DNA of 46,150 nucleotides from Desulfovibrio sp. (GCA_020060545.1 JAGUZX010000122.1:1-46150), one strand, 5' to 3'. Counted from the stretch's first letter, positions 1 through 7,826 are shown. Numbers and translations: made by a program. Notes: generated by a model from the letters alone, not told the origin.

Positions 1-244
1 ACTTTTAATTTTTGTCCAGTACTTTTTGCGAAAAAATTTTTTAACAAGGTTCGAAAAACCTTTATATACCTGCGCGGCTACCCCCGTGCGTCAGCACTGG
101 CTACCTGGGTAAGATTTTTATATGAGTTGACACGGCTAGCGGCTAGCCGCAGGTGTGGCAAATACTGCGGCGCAATACGCCACTTGGCCCCGGCAGGAAA
201 ACACGGCCCTGGAGGATAGAAAGCTGTTTTGCCAGGCCGTCACG
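1..244. other. left-edge non-coding stretch
   Basis: This stretch lies downstream of the ychF stop codon. It begins AT-rich and contains a 12-bp perfect palindrome (GCGGCTAGCCGC, 139-150) inside a longer CGGCTAGC-repeating segment. There is no convincing ORF and no T-tract that would make a clear terminator for ychF. I see no recognisable RNA gene. Confidence 0.4.
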
Positions 245-1321
245 CTAATTTCTAAAGCGGAAAAGGAGGACATCGCCGTCTCTGACCGGGTAATCCCGCC
301 CTTCAACCCGGAGAAACCCTCTGTCCCTGGCGCCTGCTGTTGACCCCGCCTCCAACATCCCCTCCCAGGGGAGCACCTCGACATTAATGAAACCGCGGGC
401 CATATCGGAGTGAACTTTGGCCGCCGCCTCGATTGCTCTTGTTCCGGCGGGGACGATCCATGCCCGTGCTTCCGTTCCTTTGACCGTGTAAAAGGTGATC
501 AGGCCCAACAGGTTGTAACATTCTTTAAGCAGCAGCTGCACCCGGGATTCCTTTAGACCGTATTCATCCAGGAAGACGGCCCTCTCCGCAGCGGGCAATT
601 CCGTAATTTCCGCTTCCAGGCGGGCGCAGAGAGTAAAAACGGGGCTTTTTGCATCTTCAGCCAGGCGGGCCAGGGTTGCGGGAGGAGCGTCAGTTAAATT
701 TTCTTCCGGCTGGTTCAGCACGTAGATCATCTGCTTGGCGGTAAGAAGAAAAAGGGCGTTGTAAATCGCTTTTTCCTCGGGCCGAAGAGGATACAGCCGC
801 GCCGGAGCCCCATAATTGAGATGGGCTGCCAGGCGGTCCAGGAACGCGGCCTCGCAGAAAGCTTGTTTTGCCCCGCTTTTGCTTTTAGCGAGCACTTTTT
901 GCTTCCGCTTACTGACCGTGTCCAGGTCGGCAAGGCCAAGCTCGATGTTCACGATTGCAGCCCTGAATGAAAGATCGGCTTCAGGGTCAAACCCGCAATC
1001 AAAGCCGGCCACAACATGGATCAGCAAATCGGCTTCCCGCAGCTCCCCCAGGAACTGATTCCCCAGGCCTTCACCACGGCTGGCTCCTTTGACCAACCCG
1101 GCCACGTCCACAACCTGAATTACCGCCGGAGTAATTTTGGAAGATGCGCATTGCGCCGCCAGGGTTTCCAGGCGCCGGTCCTGCAGGGGGACTGCGGCCT
1201 TGTTCGGATCGATCGTCGAAAAGGGGTAGCTTTCGATGGTCACATCCAGGGCGGTTATCGCTTTAAAAAGCGTAGACTTGCCGGCGTTGGGCAAGCCCAC
1301 GATCCCACAACTCCAGGCCAC
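245..1321 (-). CDS. ychF: Obg-family ATPase YchF
   Basis: Ribosome-associated P-loop NTPase of the Obg/YchF family, which binds ATP rather than GTP. The 358-residue product has a P-loop GLPNAGKST at about residues 9-17, a G3 region DVAGLVKGASRGEGLG near residue 72, and NQPE in the G4 position, matching the NxxE that replaces NKxD in YchF proteins. The C-terminal TGS-like domain ends in the typical DGDVLLFRF pattern, so the protein is complete and near the usual 363 residues. The start codon is GTG (1319-1321), fixed by the family N-terminus (CGIVGLPNAGKST). It is the last gene of a minus-strand group with a DUF951 gene and adk. The ychF-DUF951 pairing near parB/noc is also seen in Bacillus. 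Confidence 0.96.
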   Translation of the reverse strand: MAWSCGIVGLPNAGKSTLFKAITALDVTIESYPFSTIDPNKAAVPLQDRRLETLAAQCASSKITPAVIQVVDVAGLVKGASRGEGLGNQFLGELREADLLIHVVAGFDCGFDPEADLSFRAAIVNIELGLADLDTVSKRKQKVLAKSKSGAKQAFCEAAFLDRLAAHLNYGAPARLYPLRPEEKAIYNALFLLTAKQMIYVLNQPEENLTDAPPATLARLAEDAKSPVFTLCARLEAEITELPAAERAVFLDEYGLKESRVQLLLKECYNLLGLITFYTVKGTEARAWIVPAGTRAIEAAAKVHSDMARGFINVEVLPWEGMLEAGSTAGARDRGFLRVEGRDYPVRDGDVLLFRFRN

Positions 1322-1337
1322 TCAAGCCGCCCCCTCA

Positions 1338-1538
1338 TTAGGCAAGGTCAATCGCTTCGGGCGGCATAATTTGCTTGACCCGGCGTTCGAAGCGGGTCCG
1401 CGGCAGCATCACGCTCCGCCCGCATTTCACGCACTTAATCCGGAAGTCCATTCCGACCCGTAAAATACGCCATAGATCGGACCCGCAAGGGTGGCCTTTT
1501 TTTAGCCGCACAACCTGCCCGATCTGATACTGCGACAT
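1338..1538 (-). CDS. yyzM: DUF951 family protein (YyzM-like)
   Basis: Small 66-residue protein of the DUF951 family; function unknown. It shows the family hallmarks: an N-terminal small beta domain with VRLKKGHPCG, then a CxxCG knuckle (CVKCG, about residue 36) followed by a basic segment with RTRFERR. The two cysteines plus the earlier HPCG cysteine suggest a minimal metal or nucleic-acid binding fold, but that is inference. It sits 16 bases upstream of ychF on the same strand, the arrangement known from Bacillus (yyzM-yyaF), so co-transcription is likely. Confidence 0.9.
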   Translation of the reverse strand: MSQYQIGQVVRLKKGHPCGSDLWRILRVGMDFRIKCVKCGRSVMLPRTRFERRVKQIMPPEAIDLA

Positions 1539-1564
1539 GGCAACTGCCCCGTTTCAATAATTAA

Positions 1565-2215
1565 TTATTCCATCGCGTCGAGGATGGCGCAAATTTGGGT
1601 AAAAATCTGCTCAATTTCCTGGTTGCCGTTGATTGTTGACAGTAAATCCTGCTGCCGGTAATATTCGATCAACGGCTCCGTTTGCTTGCGGTAAACAGCC
1701 AGCCTTTCGGTTACCGTAGCCAGGGAATCGTCCTCCCGTTGATATAGTTCCCCGCCGCATTGATCACAAACATTGCGCACCCGGGGAGGGTTAAACTTGG
1801 TGTGGTAGGTGGCGCCGCATTCGCGGCAAACACGCCTTCCGGTCAACCGGGCGATCAGCTCTTCTTCATTTACGGAGATGTGAACAACCCGATCCAGCGG
1901 TTTGTCCATCGCTGCGAGCACCTGGTCGAGCGCCCGGGCCTGGACAACAGTACGGGGAAAGCCGTCCAGAAGCGCCCCGCCTTCACAGTCCGGTTCAAGC
2001 AGGCGTTCGTTCACAATGCCAACCACAACATCGTCAGGAACCAGCTGGCCCTGTTCCATATACTGGCGGGCTTGTTGGCCGAGCGCGGAACCGCTTTTAA
2101 TGGCCCCCCGTAAAATATCCCCTGTCGCAATATAGACAAGCCGGTACTTATGGACCAGCCTTTCCGCTTGGGTTCCTTTACCGGCTCCGGGAGGGCCCAA
2201 CAAAATAATCAGCAT
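1565..2215 (-). CDS. adk: adenylate kinase
   Basis: Catalyses ATP + AMP = 2 ADP in the cytoplasm. The 216-residue product begins with P-loop GPPGAGKGT (residues 7-15), has the AMP-binding ATGDILR segment and the DGFPRTVVQA motif. It has a long LID domain carrying two CxxC pairs (CREC and CDQC) about 16 residues apart, the zinc-binding lid typical of Gram-positive adenylate kinases. Length and motifs are complete, so it should be active. The unusual point is location: in most Firmicutes adk sits in the secY-adk-map part of the ribosomal protein cluster, whereas here it lies between a CvpA-like gene and DUF951-ychF. It may be relocated or a second copy. Confidence 0.96.
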   Translation of the reverse strand: MLIILLGPPGAGKGTQAERLVHKYRLVYIATGDILRGAIKSGSALGQQARQYMEQGQLVPDDVVVGIVNERLLEPDCEGGALLDGFPRTVVQARALDQVLAAMDKPLDRVVHISVNEEELIARLTGRRVCRECGATYHTKFNPPRVRNVCDQCGGELYQREDDSLATVTERLAVYRKQTEPLIEYYRQQDLLSTINGNQEIEQIFTQICAILDAME

Positions 2216-2314
2216 CTCTCTCCCTCACTTTATGGGACGATTAAGGGTATTATAAACATATATTGTTCTTCTTCATCCTCCCAATTCCTGCTTAAAAAAA
2301 TAATAAAACGGCCC

Positions 2315-2959
2315 CTACCTCCACCAGATGCCTAAATAGTTAAATAATAAAAGGGCCCAGCGGGCCAAGACCGCCTCCTCAAGACAGAGAATTTCTTGCG
2401 GCAGCCCGGCCAGCCAGGTTAAAGGCACCGCTGCCCCCAGCACCAGCGTCACCAGCAGGGCTTGCCGGAACACGCCCAGCAAAGCCCCCACCCAACAAGC
2501 ATCCGCGGCGCTTTGCCGCTCAAGCCAGACCAAAGCAATCAGGCATGCAAATCCCCACCACAAGGCCATCGCGGCGCTAAAAGAAAGCGCATTAAAGATG
2601 ACCCGGGACAGGAGCTCCGCCAGGAAGCCAAAATCAAAATACGCCGAAAATGAAAGCGCCCGCAGCAGCGACTGGTGAAGCGCCCGCGGAAAATCCAGAG
2701 CGGCTAAAAGAACCGGGGCGGGCGGAGCCGCGACGCCTACCGGAACAGCCAGGCGATTATAGACAACTGTTCTTATTGCCTCTTCGGCGGGTAAATACCG
2801 GGAAATTACCGCTTGCAGATCTCCCTGCAACAAAACGGCGGCACCGGCGGCTGCCATGACAGCGGCAAAGCGGCCGGCCATCTTTCTCCAACCGCAAAGA
2901 TAGCCGGCTACGCCTCCCCATACCAGCAGGCAGATTACCGCCAAATCGAGCCAGGCCAT
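2315..2959 (-). CDS. CvpA-like integral membrane protein
   Basis: A 214-residue, very hydrophobic protein with four or five predicted membrane segments (about residues 5-25, 30-48, 110-140 and 160-185) and an N-terminal pattern (DLAVICLLVWGGVAGYLCGW) resembling the start of CvpA / colicin V production proteins, which have a D..I......G...G.. first helix. CvpA family members are small inner-membrane proteins of poorly defined role in envelope homeostasis. The start ATG (2957-2959) has only a weak upstream GGGTG. It lies 99 bases upstream of adk on the same strand. Assignment is by topology and the first helix only. Confidence 0.6.
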   Translation of the reverse strand: MAWLDLAVICLLVWGGVAGYLCGWRKMAGRFAAVMAAAGAAVLLQGDLQAVISRYLPAEEAIRTVVYNRLAVPVGVAAPPAPVLLAALDFPRALHQSLLRALSFSAYFDFGFLAELLSRVIFNALSFSAAMALWWGFACLIALVWLERQSAADACWVGALLGVFRQALLVTLVLGAAVPLTWLAGLPQEILCLEEAVLARWALLLFNYLGIWWR

Positions 2960-3076
2960 GGGCGCACCCGCTTTGCTGGAGCTGACTAAGTTCTTTTATA
3001 CATATTTAGACCGGCCTTTTAATATAACTAAAATGTGCTTTGCCAGCCAGAAGTCAAGCCCCGAGAGGAGGATTTA

Positions 3077-3136
3077 ATGCCCTGTTTTTTTCCGCCAGGA
3101 TCCAGCCGCCAGAGGGCAAAGGGGTGCTCAGGGTAA
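3077..3136 (+). other. short out-of-frame ORF with strong SD before yyaC
   Basis: AGGAGG at 3066-3071 is followed after 5 bases by ATG at 3077, opening a 19-codon ORF (MPCFFPPGSSRQRAKGCSG) that ends with TAA at 3134-3136. It overlaps the proposed yyaC GTG start (3124) in another frame. A run of seven T (3084-3090) lies inside it; one extra T would join this ATG to the yyaC frame. It is either a leader ORF coupled to yyaC, or the true yyaC start separated by a one-base indel. Confidence 0.5.
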
Positions 3137-3750
3137 GCTGCAAAGATCCCCGGGCCACGGATCTTATCACCGCTACCCTCTCCGCCATGATCAGCGATTA
3201 CGACCGGACCGGCAGGCCCAGCCTTCGGCTGATCCTGTGCATCGGCTCCGACCGCTCCACCGGTGACTCGCTGGGCCCTTTGGTAGGCGCCCGCCTGGCC
3301 GAGCTGCGGTTGCCCCGGACCACCGTCTGGGGAACCCTGGCTGACCCTGTTCATGCCCTAAACCTGGAATTTCACCTGGAGAAACTGCAGCGCTCTGCTG
3401 GCCGCTTTCTGGTCATTGCCGTAGACGCTTCCTTGGGGAATCCTGGCAGCATCGGAGTGATCGAGGTGGGAAAGGGACCGCTTTTCCCTGGCGCCGGAGT
3501 GAACAAGTCGCTGCCTCCCGTAGGGCATATCTATCTCAGCGGCATCGTCAACGTAGGCGGTTTTATGGAACAGATGGTCCTGCAAAGCACTCGCCTCTTC
3601 CAGGTCATGGAGATCGCTACAGTCATCGCCCGGAGCCTGCAGCAGGTCCTGTCGGAAAAACAGGCGGCGGAATTTACCGGCCTGGCGCCGGAACACAGCC
3701 ATACGAACTCGACGGCGCCGCTTTCCCTGTTTCCGCTGCCGGATCTTTGA
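3124..3750 (+). CDS. yyaC: YyaC-like spore protease-fold protein (DUF1256)
   Basis: Homologue of YyaC, a sporulation-associated protein related to the germination protease Gpr. The sequence has the family core CIGSDRSTGDSLGPLVG, then DPVHALNLEF, a VDASLGNPGSIG segment and a conserved VGHIYLSGIVNVGGFMEQ block. I choose the GTG at 3124, giving 208 residues that begin LRVSCKDPRATDL, close to the usual length of about 205. The frame is open upstream to a TTG at 3040, but without a ribosome binding site there. The best Shine-Dalgarno (AGGAGG, 3066-3071) serves an ATG at 3077 that is out of frame. It is the only plus-strand gene left of the origin and converges on the bactofilin gene. Confidence 0.85.
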   Translation: MLRVSCKDPRATDLITATLSAMISDYDRTGRPSLRLILCIGSDRSTGDSLGPLVGARLAELRLPRTTVWGTLADPVHALNLEFHLEKLQRSAGRFLVIAVDASLGNPGSIGVIEVGKGPLFPGAGVNKSLPPVGHIYLSGIVNVGGFMEQMVLQSTRLFQVMEIATVIARSLQQVLSEKQAAEFTGLAPEHSHTNSTAPLSLFPLPDL

Positions 3751-4149
3751 TTATCGACCCTTTTCCCTTTTTGCCATAATGCTGCGCCAAAAAAATCACC
3801 CTTTTTCTGCAGGGCAGATCGGCAAATCCTGACGCATGCCCGCCGGAATAAGATCATTTTCGAGGCGATCGGCGGTTCCTTTTACCGCCTGCCGGGAGGA
3901 GGGGCGACTGCCTGGAAAAAGACTATGGCTGCAGGGCTCATTTCGGCAAGAGGGCGGCTCGCGCGCCGCCGGCGCAACCGGGAAGGGAAAAGAGCGCAAT
4001 TTACCGTGACCTTACAAGGTTTACCCGTTCGCTGTTTTCAGTCAAAAGGGTCGCTTGCCCTTCCGCGCAAAAAGCCCCGGAATGAAAAACGGGCGAAGCT
4101 CACCCGCACCGTTATACCACAATCACCGCTTTAACGCGGCCGGAAACCG
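3751..4149. other. convergent intergenic spacer
   Basis: 399 bases between the convergent ends of yyaC and the bactofilin gene. No family-like protein is seen in any frame. It contains two clean GC-rich hairpins: GGCGGT / ACCGCC with a 7-base loop (3871-3889) and GGCGGC / GCCGCC (3953-3970), neither followed by a T-tract. I do not recognise 6S, SRP, RNase P or tmRNA signatures here. Confidence 0.4.
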
Positions 4150-4563
4150 CTACTGCTTTGCCGCTTCTGGATGAGACTGGTGTCCTTTAGGCGGCTGTTT
4201 TACAGCCTGGTCCTTCCGTTTCATTTCCACATTGCCGGAGAAGATCGCGCCGTCATCAACCAGCAGGCCGTTTGTTTTTACACCGCCGATCACGATTCCG
4301 GTGCCCCTTATCTCCAGTTTCCCTTCCGCTTCAAGGTTGCCCTCAAAGCGCCCGGCCACGGTAATATTCCGTGCTTTTAAATCAAGCGTTACCCTTCCAT
4401 TTTCAGCGATCACCACATCGCCTTGAGTGACAATATCCCCTTCCATATCCCCATCAATACGAATCAAGCCTTTGGCCCGGATTGAACCCTTGATGTGCGT
4501 GTCTTTGCCGAGGACCGTATTTACTTTATCGGGCGGTGTTTCCAATTGATCTTTTTTAAACAT
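4150..4563 (-). CDS. bactofilin
   Basis: Bactofilin (polymer-forming cytoskeletal protein) that assembles into non-polar filaments at the membrane and often positions cell-wall enzymes. The 137-residue product has a short N-terminal tail (residues 1-17), then about 95 residues of beta-helix repeats (IKGSIRAKGLIRIDGDMEGDI, then VVIAENGRV, ITVAGRFEGNLEAEGKLEI, with recurring G and hydrophobic positions), then a charged Lys/Gln-rich tail. The ATG at 4561-4563 is preceded by GAGGAGG at good spacing. It follows the M23 peptidase gene by 24 bases. Bactofilin and M23 peptidase genes are known partners in several bacteria, suggesting joint work in envelope shaping. Confidence 0.93.
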   Translation of the reverse strand: MFKKDQLETPPDKVNTVLGKDTHIKGSIRAKGLIRIDGDMEGDIVTQGDVVIAENGRVTLDLKARNITVAGRFEGNLEAEGKLEIRGTGIVIGGVKTNGLLVDDGAIFSGNVEMKRKDQAVKQPPKGHQSHPEAAKQ

Positions 4564-4587
4564 TTGAAAGTGCCTCCTCTAAAGTGA

Positions 4588-5514
4588 TTACCGCATGTAA
4601 TTCAAAGGGTTAACGGCAACACCGTTTACATGAACCTCGTAATGCAGGTGAGTTCCGGTAACATTGCCGGTCCGGCCCATAAACCCGACTACCTGCCCCC
4701 GGCTCACCCATTGTCCGGCTGAAACGTTAACACCGGAAAGGTGGGCGTAATAAGTTTCAAATCCGTAACCGTGGTTGATGATAACCAGGTAGCCGTAACC
4801 GCCGCGGTAACCGGCAAAGGCTACCCTGCCGTCCGCGGTGGCATAAATATAACTGCCATGAGGCCCGGCGATATCAATACCGTAATGAAACTCCATGACA
4901 TTATAATTAAAGGGGGAGCGCCTCATCCCAAACCCCGAAGTAAAGTAGCCATGGGCCGGCCAGATCGAGGGTGTGGCGGCCAGCCTCCGGAGGTACTCTA
5001 CGACTTCCTCCTTGAGCACCGTCAGGGAATCGGTTTGTTCCGGCATCAGGTATTGGAGGAGGGAAATGTTGTCGGCCGCCCGTTCCAGCACCCGCCCTTC
5101 CCCGGAACGCGTGGCATAAATCCGTTCCGTGACATTTTGCGGCGGCAAAGAGGAACTGTTCGAATCGCCGCTACTTTCTTTTTCAACCCTGATGCCTGCT
5201 TTTTCCAGCTTTTCGGCGACAAATTCGGCCAGGTTCTCGATCTGGTCCATCCAATCGAGGATCTTTTGCGTTTCATGGGCAAATGAGTTTATCTCATCTT
5301 GCTGGGCCTGAATTACCTGGCGGAGGATGCGCACCTCACCGGCCTCTTCCCGGAGATTACGGTAAGCATAGGCCAGGATCAGCGAGCCTGCCAGGAGGAA
5401 CACAAATAGAACCACAAGCACCTGTCCGACAAACAGAGGCAGCCGGATACTGTAGGTCGCTTCCTCCGAGTGGGGTACAATCATGATGGTGAAACAACGC
5501 CTTCTTTTTCTCAT
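4588..5514 (-). CDS. membrane-anchored M23 family metallopeptidase
   Basis: Peptidoglycan endopeptidase of the LytM/M23 type. The N-terminus is short and basic (MRKRRRC), followed by one membrane segment at about residues 28-50. A coiled-coil stalk (about 52-110) and a Ser/Asn-rich linker lead to a C-terminal M23 domain (about 185-308). Zinc and catalytic motifs are all present: HYGIDIA (the HxxxD motif), YAHL and HLHYEV (HxH). The start is taken at ATG 5512-5514, which has AGAGGAG at 9 bases; the in-frame TTG at 5520 would be too close to that site. It overlaps or abuts the DUF4446 stop and precedes the bactofilin gene, so the three are probably one transcript. A structural role like SpoIIQ is possible, but intact zinc ligands favour an active enzyme. 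Confidence 0.92.
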   Translation of the reverse strand: MRKRRRCFTIMIVPHSEEATYSIRLPLFVGQVLVVLFVFLLAGSLILAYAYRNLREEAGEVRILRQVIQAQQDEINSFAHETQKILDWMDQIENLAEFVAEKLEKAGIRVEKESSGDSNSSSLPPQNVTERIYATRSGEGRVLERAADNISLLQYLMPEQTDSLTVLKEEVVEYLRRLAATPSIWPAHGYFTSGFGMRRSPFNYNVMEFHYGIDIAGPHGSYIYATADGRVAFAGYRGGYGYLVIINHGYGFETYYAHLSGVNVSAGQWVSRGQVVGFMGRTGNVTGTHLHYEVHVNGVAVNPLNYMR

Positions 5515-5516
5515 GA

Positions 5517-6071
5517 TCAACGGCTCCTCTTTGGGCGTCCCTTTTTTTGAAATTGCACTTTTTGCCGCGCTTCAGCGAGCGCCTGGCGCTCTTCGTCGCT
5601 CAAGTGGTGTATTGACTCTCCGCCGCTCACCGGTTTGCCGTAACATCTGCTTTCCTCCCGGCCGTAGATACTGGTTATGACCACACCGTCCAGGTTGTAA
5701 TCAAGCAGGGCCAGGGAAAAGCTCAAGTCACTGCCGGTATCCCGAAAAGCATTGTAACGGACAAGCCCTATCCCCGCCAGTGAACGCTGCAGTTTTTGCT
5801 CCACCGTTTTTACGCGAAGCTCCGTTTGGCGCTGTTGTTCCAAACACCCTGCCACTATCCCTCCGTAGTGATTGAGCAGCTCTTCCAGGTCCACGCCGCA
5901 CCGGCCCAGCATCAACTTGCGATAGCGCTTTTTCAGAGACAAGGCCATGCCCATACTGGCAACGCCGGCGATAAACGCAACCAGCGACAGCAGGGCCAGG
6001 GCCGATAAAGCCTGCGGAAGAAAAGAAGTAACGACATGATAGGCCTGATCCCAAAACAATGGCCGCGGCAC
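5517..6071 (-). CDS. DUF4446 family membrane protein
   Basis: A 184-residue protein with one N-terminal membrane helix (about residues 17-45), a coiled-coil-prone middle (about 65-95) and the DUF4446 signature: GIGLVRYNAFRDTGSDLSFS followed by LLDYNLDGVVITSIYGREESRCYGKP. Function is unknown. The family is commonly encoded beside parB near the origin in Clostridia, which matches this position. The start used is GTG (6069-6071) with only a weak AAAGG upstream; a TTG four codons later is an alternative. The stop overlaps the region of the M23 start, suggesting translational coupling. Confidence 0.85.
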   Translation of the reverse strand: MPRPLFWDQAYHVVTSFLPQALSALALLSLVAFIAGVASMGMALSLKKRYRKLMLGRCGVDLEELLNHYGGIVAGCLEQQRQTELRVKTVEQKLQRSLAGIGLVRYNAFRDTGSDLSFSLALLDYNLDGVVITSIYGREESRCYGKPVSGGESIHHLSDEERQALAEARQKVQFQKKGRPKRSR

Positions 6072-6137
6072 CGCCTTTTGGAAAGTCTTTAAGAAAATTT
6101 AATATAAATTTAAATTCGCCTTAAAGTCTGATTTCCC

Positions 6138-6156
6138 TTTTTTTGCGCAAAAAAAA
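6138..6156. terminator. T-run / GCGC / A-run palindrome, possible bidirectional terminator
   Basis: Seven T, GCGC, then eight A form a self-complementary element between parB and DUF4446. On the minus strand the adjacent parS1 inverted repeat is followed by a run of eight T from here, which resembles an intrinsic terminator downstream of parB. The two roles could be combined. Confidence 0.4.
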
Positions 6157-6161
6157 TGGTT

Positions 6162-6177
6162 TGTTTCACGTGAAACA
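6162..6177. promoter_or_regulatory. parS: parS centromere site 1
   Basis: Exact 16-bp consensus TGTTTCACGTGAAACA, the palindromic ParB/Spo0J binding site. It lies just beyond the 3' end of parB. ParB loads here as a CTP-dependent clamp, spreads along DNA and recruits SMC and ParA for origin segregation (family knowledge). Confidence 0.97.
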
Positions 6178-6187
6178 AAAAACCCGC

Positions 6188-6203
6188 CGTTTCACGTGAA
6201 ACA
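6188..6203. promoter_or_regulatory. parS: parS centromere site 2
   Basis: CGTTTCACGTGAAACA, 15 of 16 matches to the parS consensus (first T replaced by C). Its centre is 26 bases from that of parS1, and it ends 5 bases before the parB stop codon. The two sites form a compact tandem pair. Confidence 0.93.
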
Positions 6204-6207
6204 AGCC

Positions 6208-7071
6208 TCAGGCAATCCCACCGGGCAAGATAAGCGATACCAGGCGATCCAGGTCGTCGTCACTGTAGAAGTGAATTTCGATCAAGCCGCCTTTTTGAGC
6301 GCGGTTTATTTTGACTTTGGTCCCCAGCCGCCGCTGCAAGCTGGACTGCAGTTCTGTCCAGAGCGGATCGGGCGTGCCTGGGGCCTCGACCGCGGAAATT
6401 TTTTTCTCGCCCCGTGTAAGATTGCCCACCATTTTTTCCGCGTCACGAGCCGATAAACCTTTGGTGATAATTTGCATCGCCAGCCGTTGCTGCTGCTGCT
6501 CATCCGGCACAGCCAAAAGCGGGCGTGCCTGCCCGGCGCTTAAATCGCCCCTGATCACCGCCGCTATTACCGGTTGCGGTAAAGAAAGGAGGCGGACGGT
6601 GTTGGCGATGGCGGAACGGCTTCGCCCAACGCGGCGTGCCAGTTCTTCCTGGGTGAGCGTGAATTCTTCCATCAGGCGGCGATACGCAGTGGCTTCTTCG
6701 ATGGGGTTTAAATCTTCGCGCTGCAGGTTTTCGATAAGGGCGATTTCCAACATGGCGCTTTGGTCCAAGTCGCGCACTACCGCCGGGATTCTGGCCAGCC
6801 CGGCTATGATCGCGGCCCGGTAACGCCTTTCGCCGGCAACAAGAAAATACTCGTTTCCGCCGGCCGGGGTAACGATTACCGCCTGGACTACACCATGCTC
6901 GCGGATCGACTCGGCCAGTTCTTTAAGCTTTGTTTCGTCAAAGTTGGTGCGGGGTTGAAAAGGGTTCGGCTTGATCCTTTCCACGGGGATCTCGTGCGCT
7001 TCGGAGCCGCTTTCCGTTGCTTCCGGAATGAGCGCCCCCAGGCCGCGGCCCAGCCTCCTCTTTTCATTCAT
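6208..7071 (-). CDS. parB: chromosome-partitioning protein ParB (Spo0J)
   Basis: CTP-dependent DNA clamp that binds parS and loads SMC. The 287-residue protein starts with the characteristic basic segment MNEKRRLGRGLGALIPE, the ParA-ATPase-stimulating tail. The N-terminal CTPase domain follows (IKPNPFQPRTNFDE, then GERRYRAA and ENLQREDLNPIEEA). A helix-turn-helix region comes next (LTQEELARRVGRSRSAIANTVRL), and a C-terminal dimerisation domain ends near GLIEIHFYSDDDLDRLVSLIL. All CTP-binding motifs are intact. The ATG overlaps the soj stop by 4 bases (ATGA), so the pair is coupled. Two parS sites lie directly beyond its 3' end. Confidence 0.97.
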   Translation of the reverse strand: MNEKRRLGRGLGALIPEATESGSEAHEIPVERIKPNPFQPRTNFDETKLKELAESIREHGVVQAVIVTPAGGNEYFLVAGERRYRAAIIAGLARIPAVVRDLDQSAMLEIALIENLQREDLNPIEEATAYRRLMEEFTLTQEELARRVGRSRSAIANTVRLLSLPQPVIAAVIRGDLSAGQARPLLAVPDEQQQQRLAMQIITKGLSARDAEKMVGNLTRGEKKISAVEAPGTPDPLWTELQSSLQRRLGTKVKINRAQKGGLIEIHFYSDDDLDRLVSLILPGGIA

Positions 7072-7826
7072 CGCCTGATCACCTCCCGGGCAAGTTCAAG
7101 ATAGAGCTCCGCTCCTCTGCCGCGCGGGTCATATTCCAGGATATGCTCCCCGTGGCTGGGTGCTTCACTCAGGCGCACATTCCGCGGGATCACTGTCCGG
7201 TAAACATATTCTTTAAAATAATCTCTGACCTCCCCCGCAACCTGCTCGGAAAGATTGGTCCGCGAATCGTACATGGTCAGGAGCACTCCTTCGATAATCA
7301 GGTTTGCATTGAGATGCTTGCGCACCAGCGTGATCGTATTCATCAGCTGCCCCAACCCTTCCAGGGCATAATACTCGCACTGGATCGGGATCAACACGCC
7401 GCCGGCCGCGGTCAGGGCATTCAATGTAAGCAGCCCCAGCGACGGCGGGCAATCGATCAAGATAAAAGAATAGTTGTTTTTGATCGTTTCAAGCGCCTGT
7501 TTCAGCTTTACTTCCCGGGATACGGTCGGAACCAGCTCGATTTCCGCACCGGCCAGCTGAATTGTAGCCGGCACCACGAAGAGGTTCTCCCAGCGGGAAG
7601 GCAATGTAACCTTTTCCAGGGGCATTCCGTTGATCAGGGTGTCATAAATACAGGACTTAATCTCCCTCTTATGCAGGCCGATCCCGCTGGTGGCGTTCCC
7701 CTGGGGATCAATATCCAGCAATAAAACTTTTTCGCCCAGCTGGGCCAGGCCGGCGCTTAAATTAACCGCGGTGGTGGTTTTGCCTACCCCGCCTTTTTGG
7801 TTGGTAACAGCGATAATTCTCGGCAT
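7068..7826 (-). CDS. soj: chromosome-partitioning ATPase ParA (Soj)
   Basis: Walker-type ParA/MinD ATPase that works with ParB to segregate origins and, in Bacillus, also modulates DnaA. The 252-residue product has a deviant Walker A motif KGGVGKTT near residue 11, the switch I/Walker A' region DIDPQGNATSGIG and Walker B-like FILIDCPPSLG. The start is the ATG at 7824-7826, preceded by AAGGAG at 8 bases; a GTG one codon upstream is also possible. It lies between noc and parB and is coupled to parB by an ATGA overlap. Basic residues near the C-terminus (EVIRR) fit non-specific DNA binding in the family. Confidence 0.97.
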   Translation of the reverse strand: MPRIIAVTNQKGGVGKTTTAVNLSAGLAQLGEKVLLLDIDPQGNATSGIGLHKREIKSCIYDTLINGMPLEKVTLPSRWENLFVVPATIQLAGAEIELVPTVSREVKLKQALETIKNNYSFILIDCPPSLGLLTLNALTAAGGVLIPIQCEYYALEGLGQLMNTITLVRKHLNANLIIEGVLLTMYDSRTNLSEQVAGEVRDYFKEYVYRTVIPRNVRLSEAPSHGEHILEYDPRGRGAELYLELAREVIRR

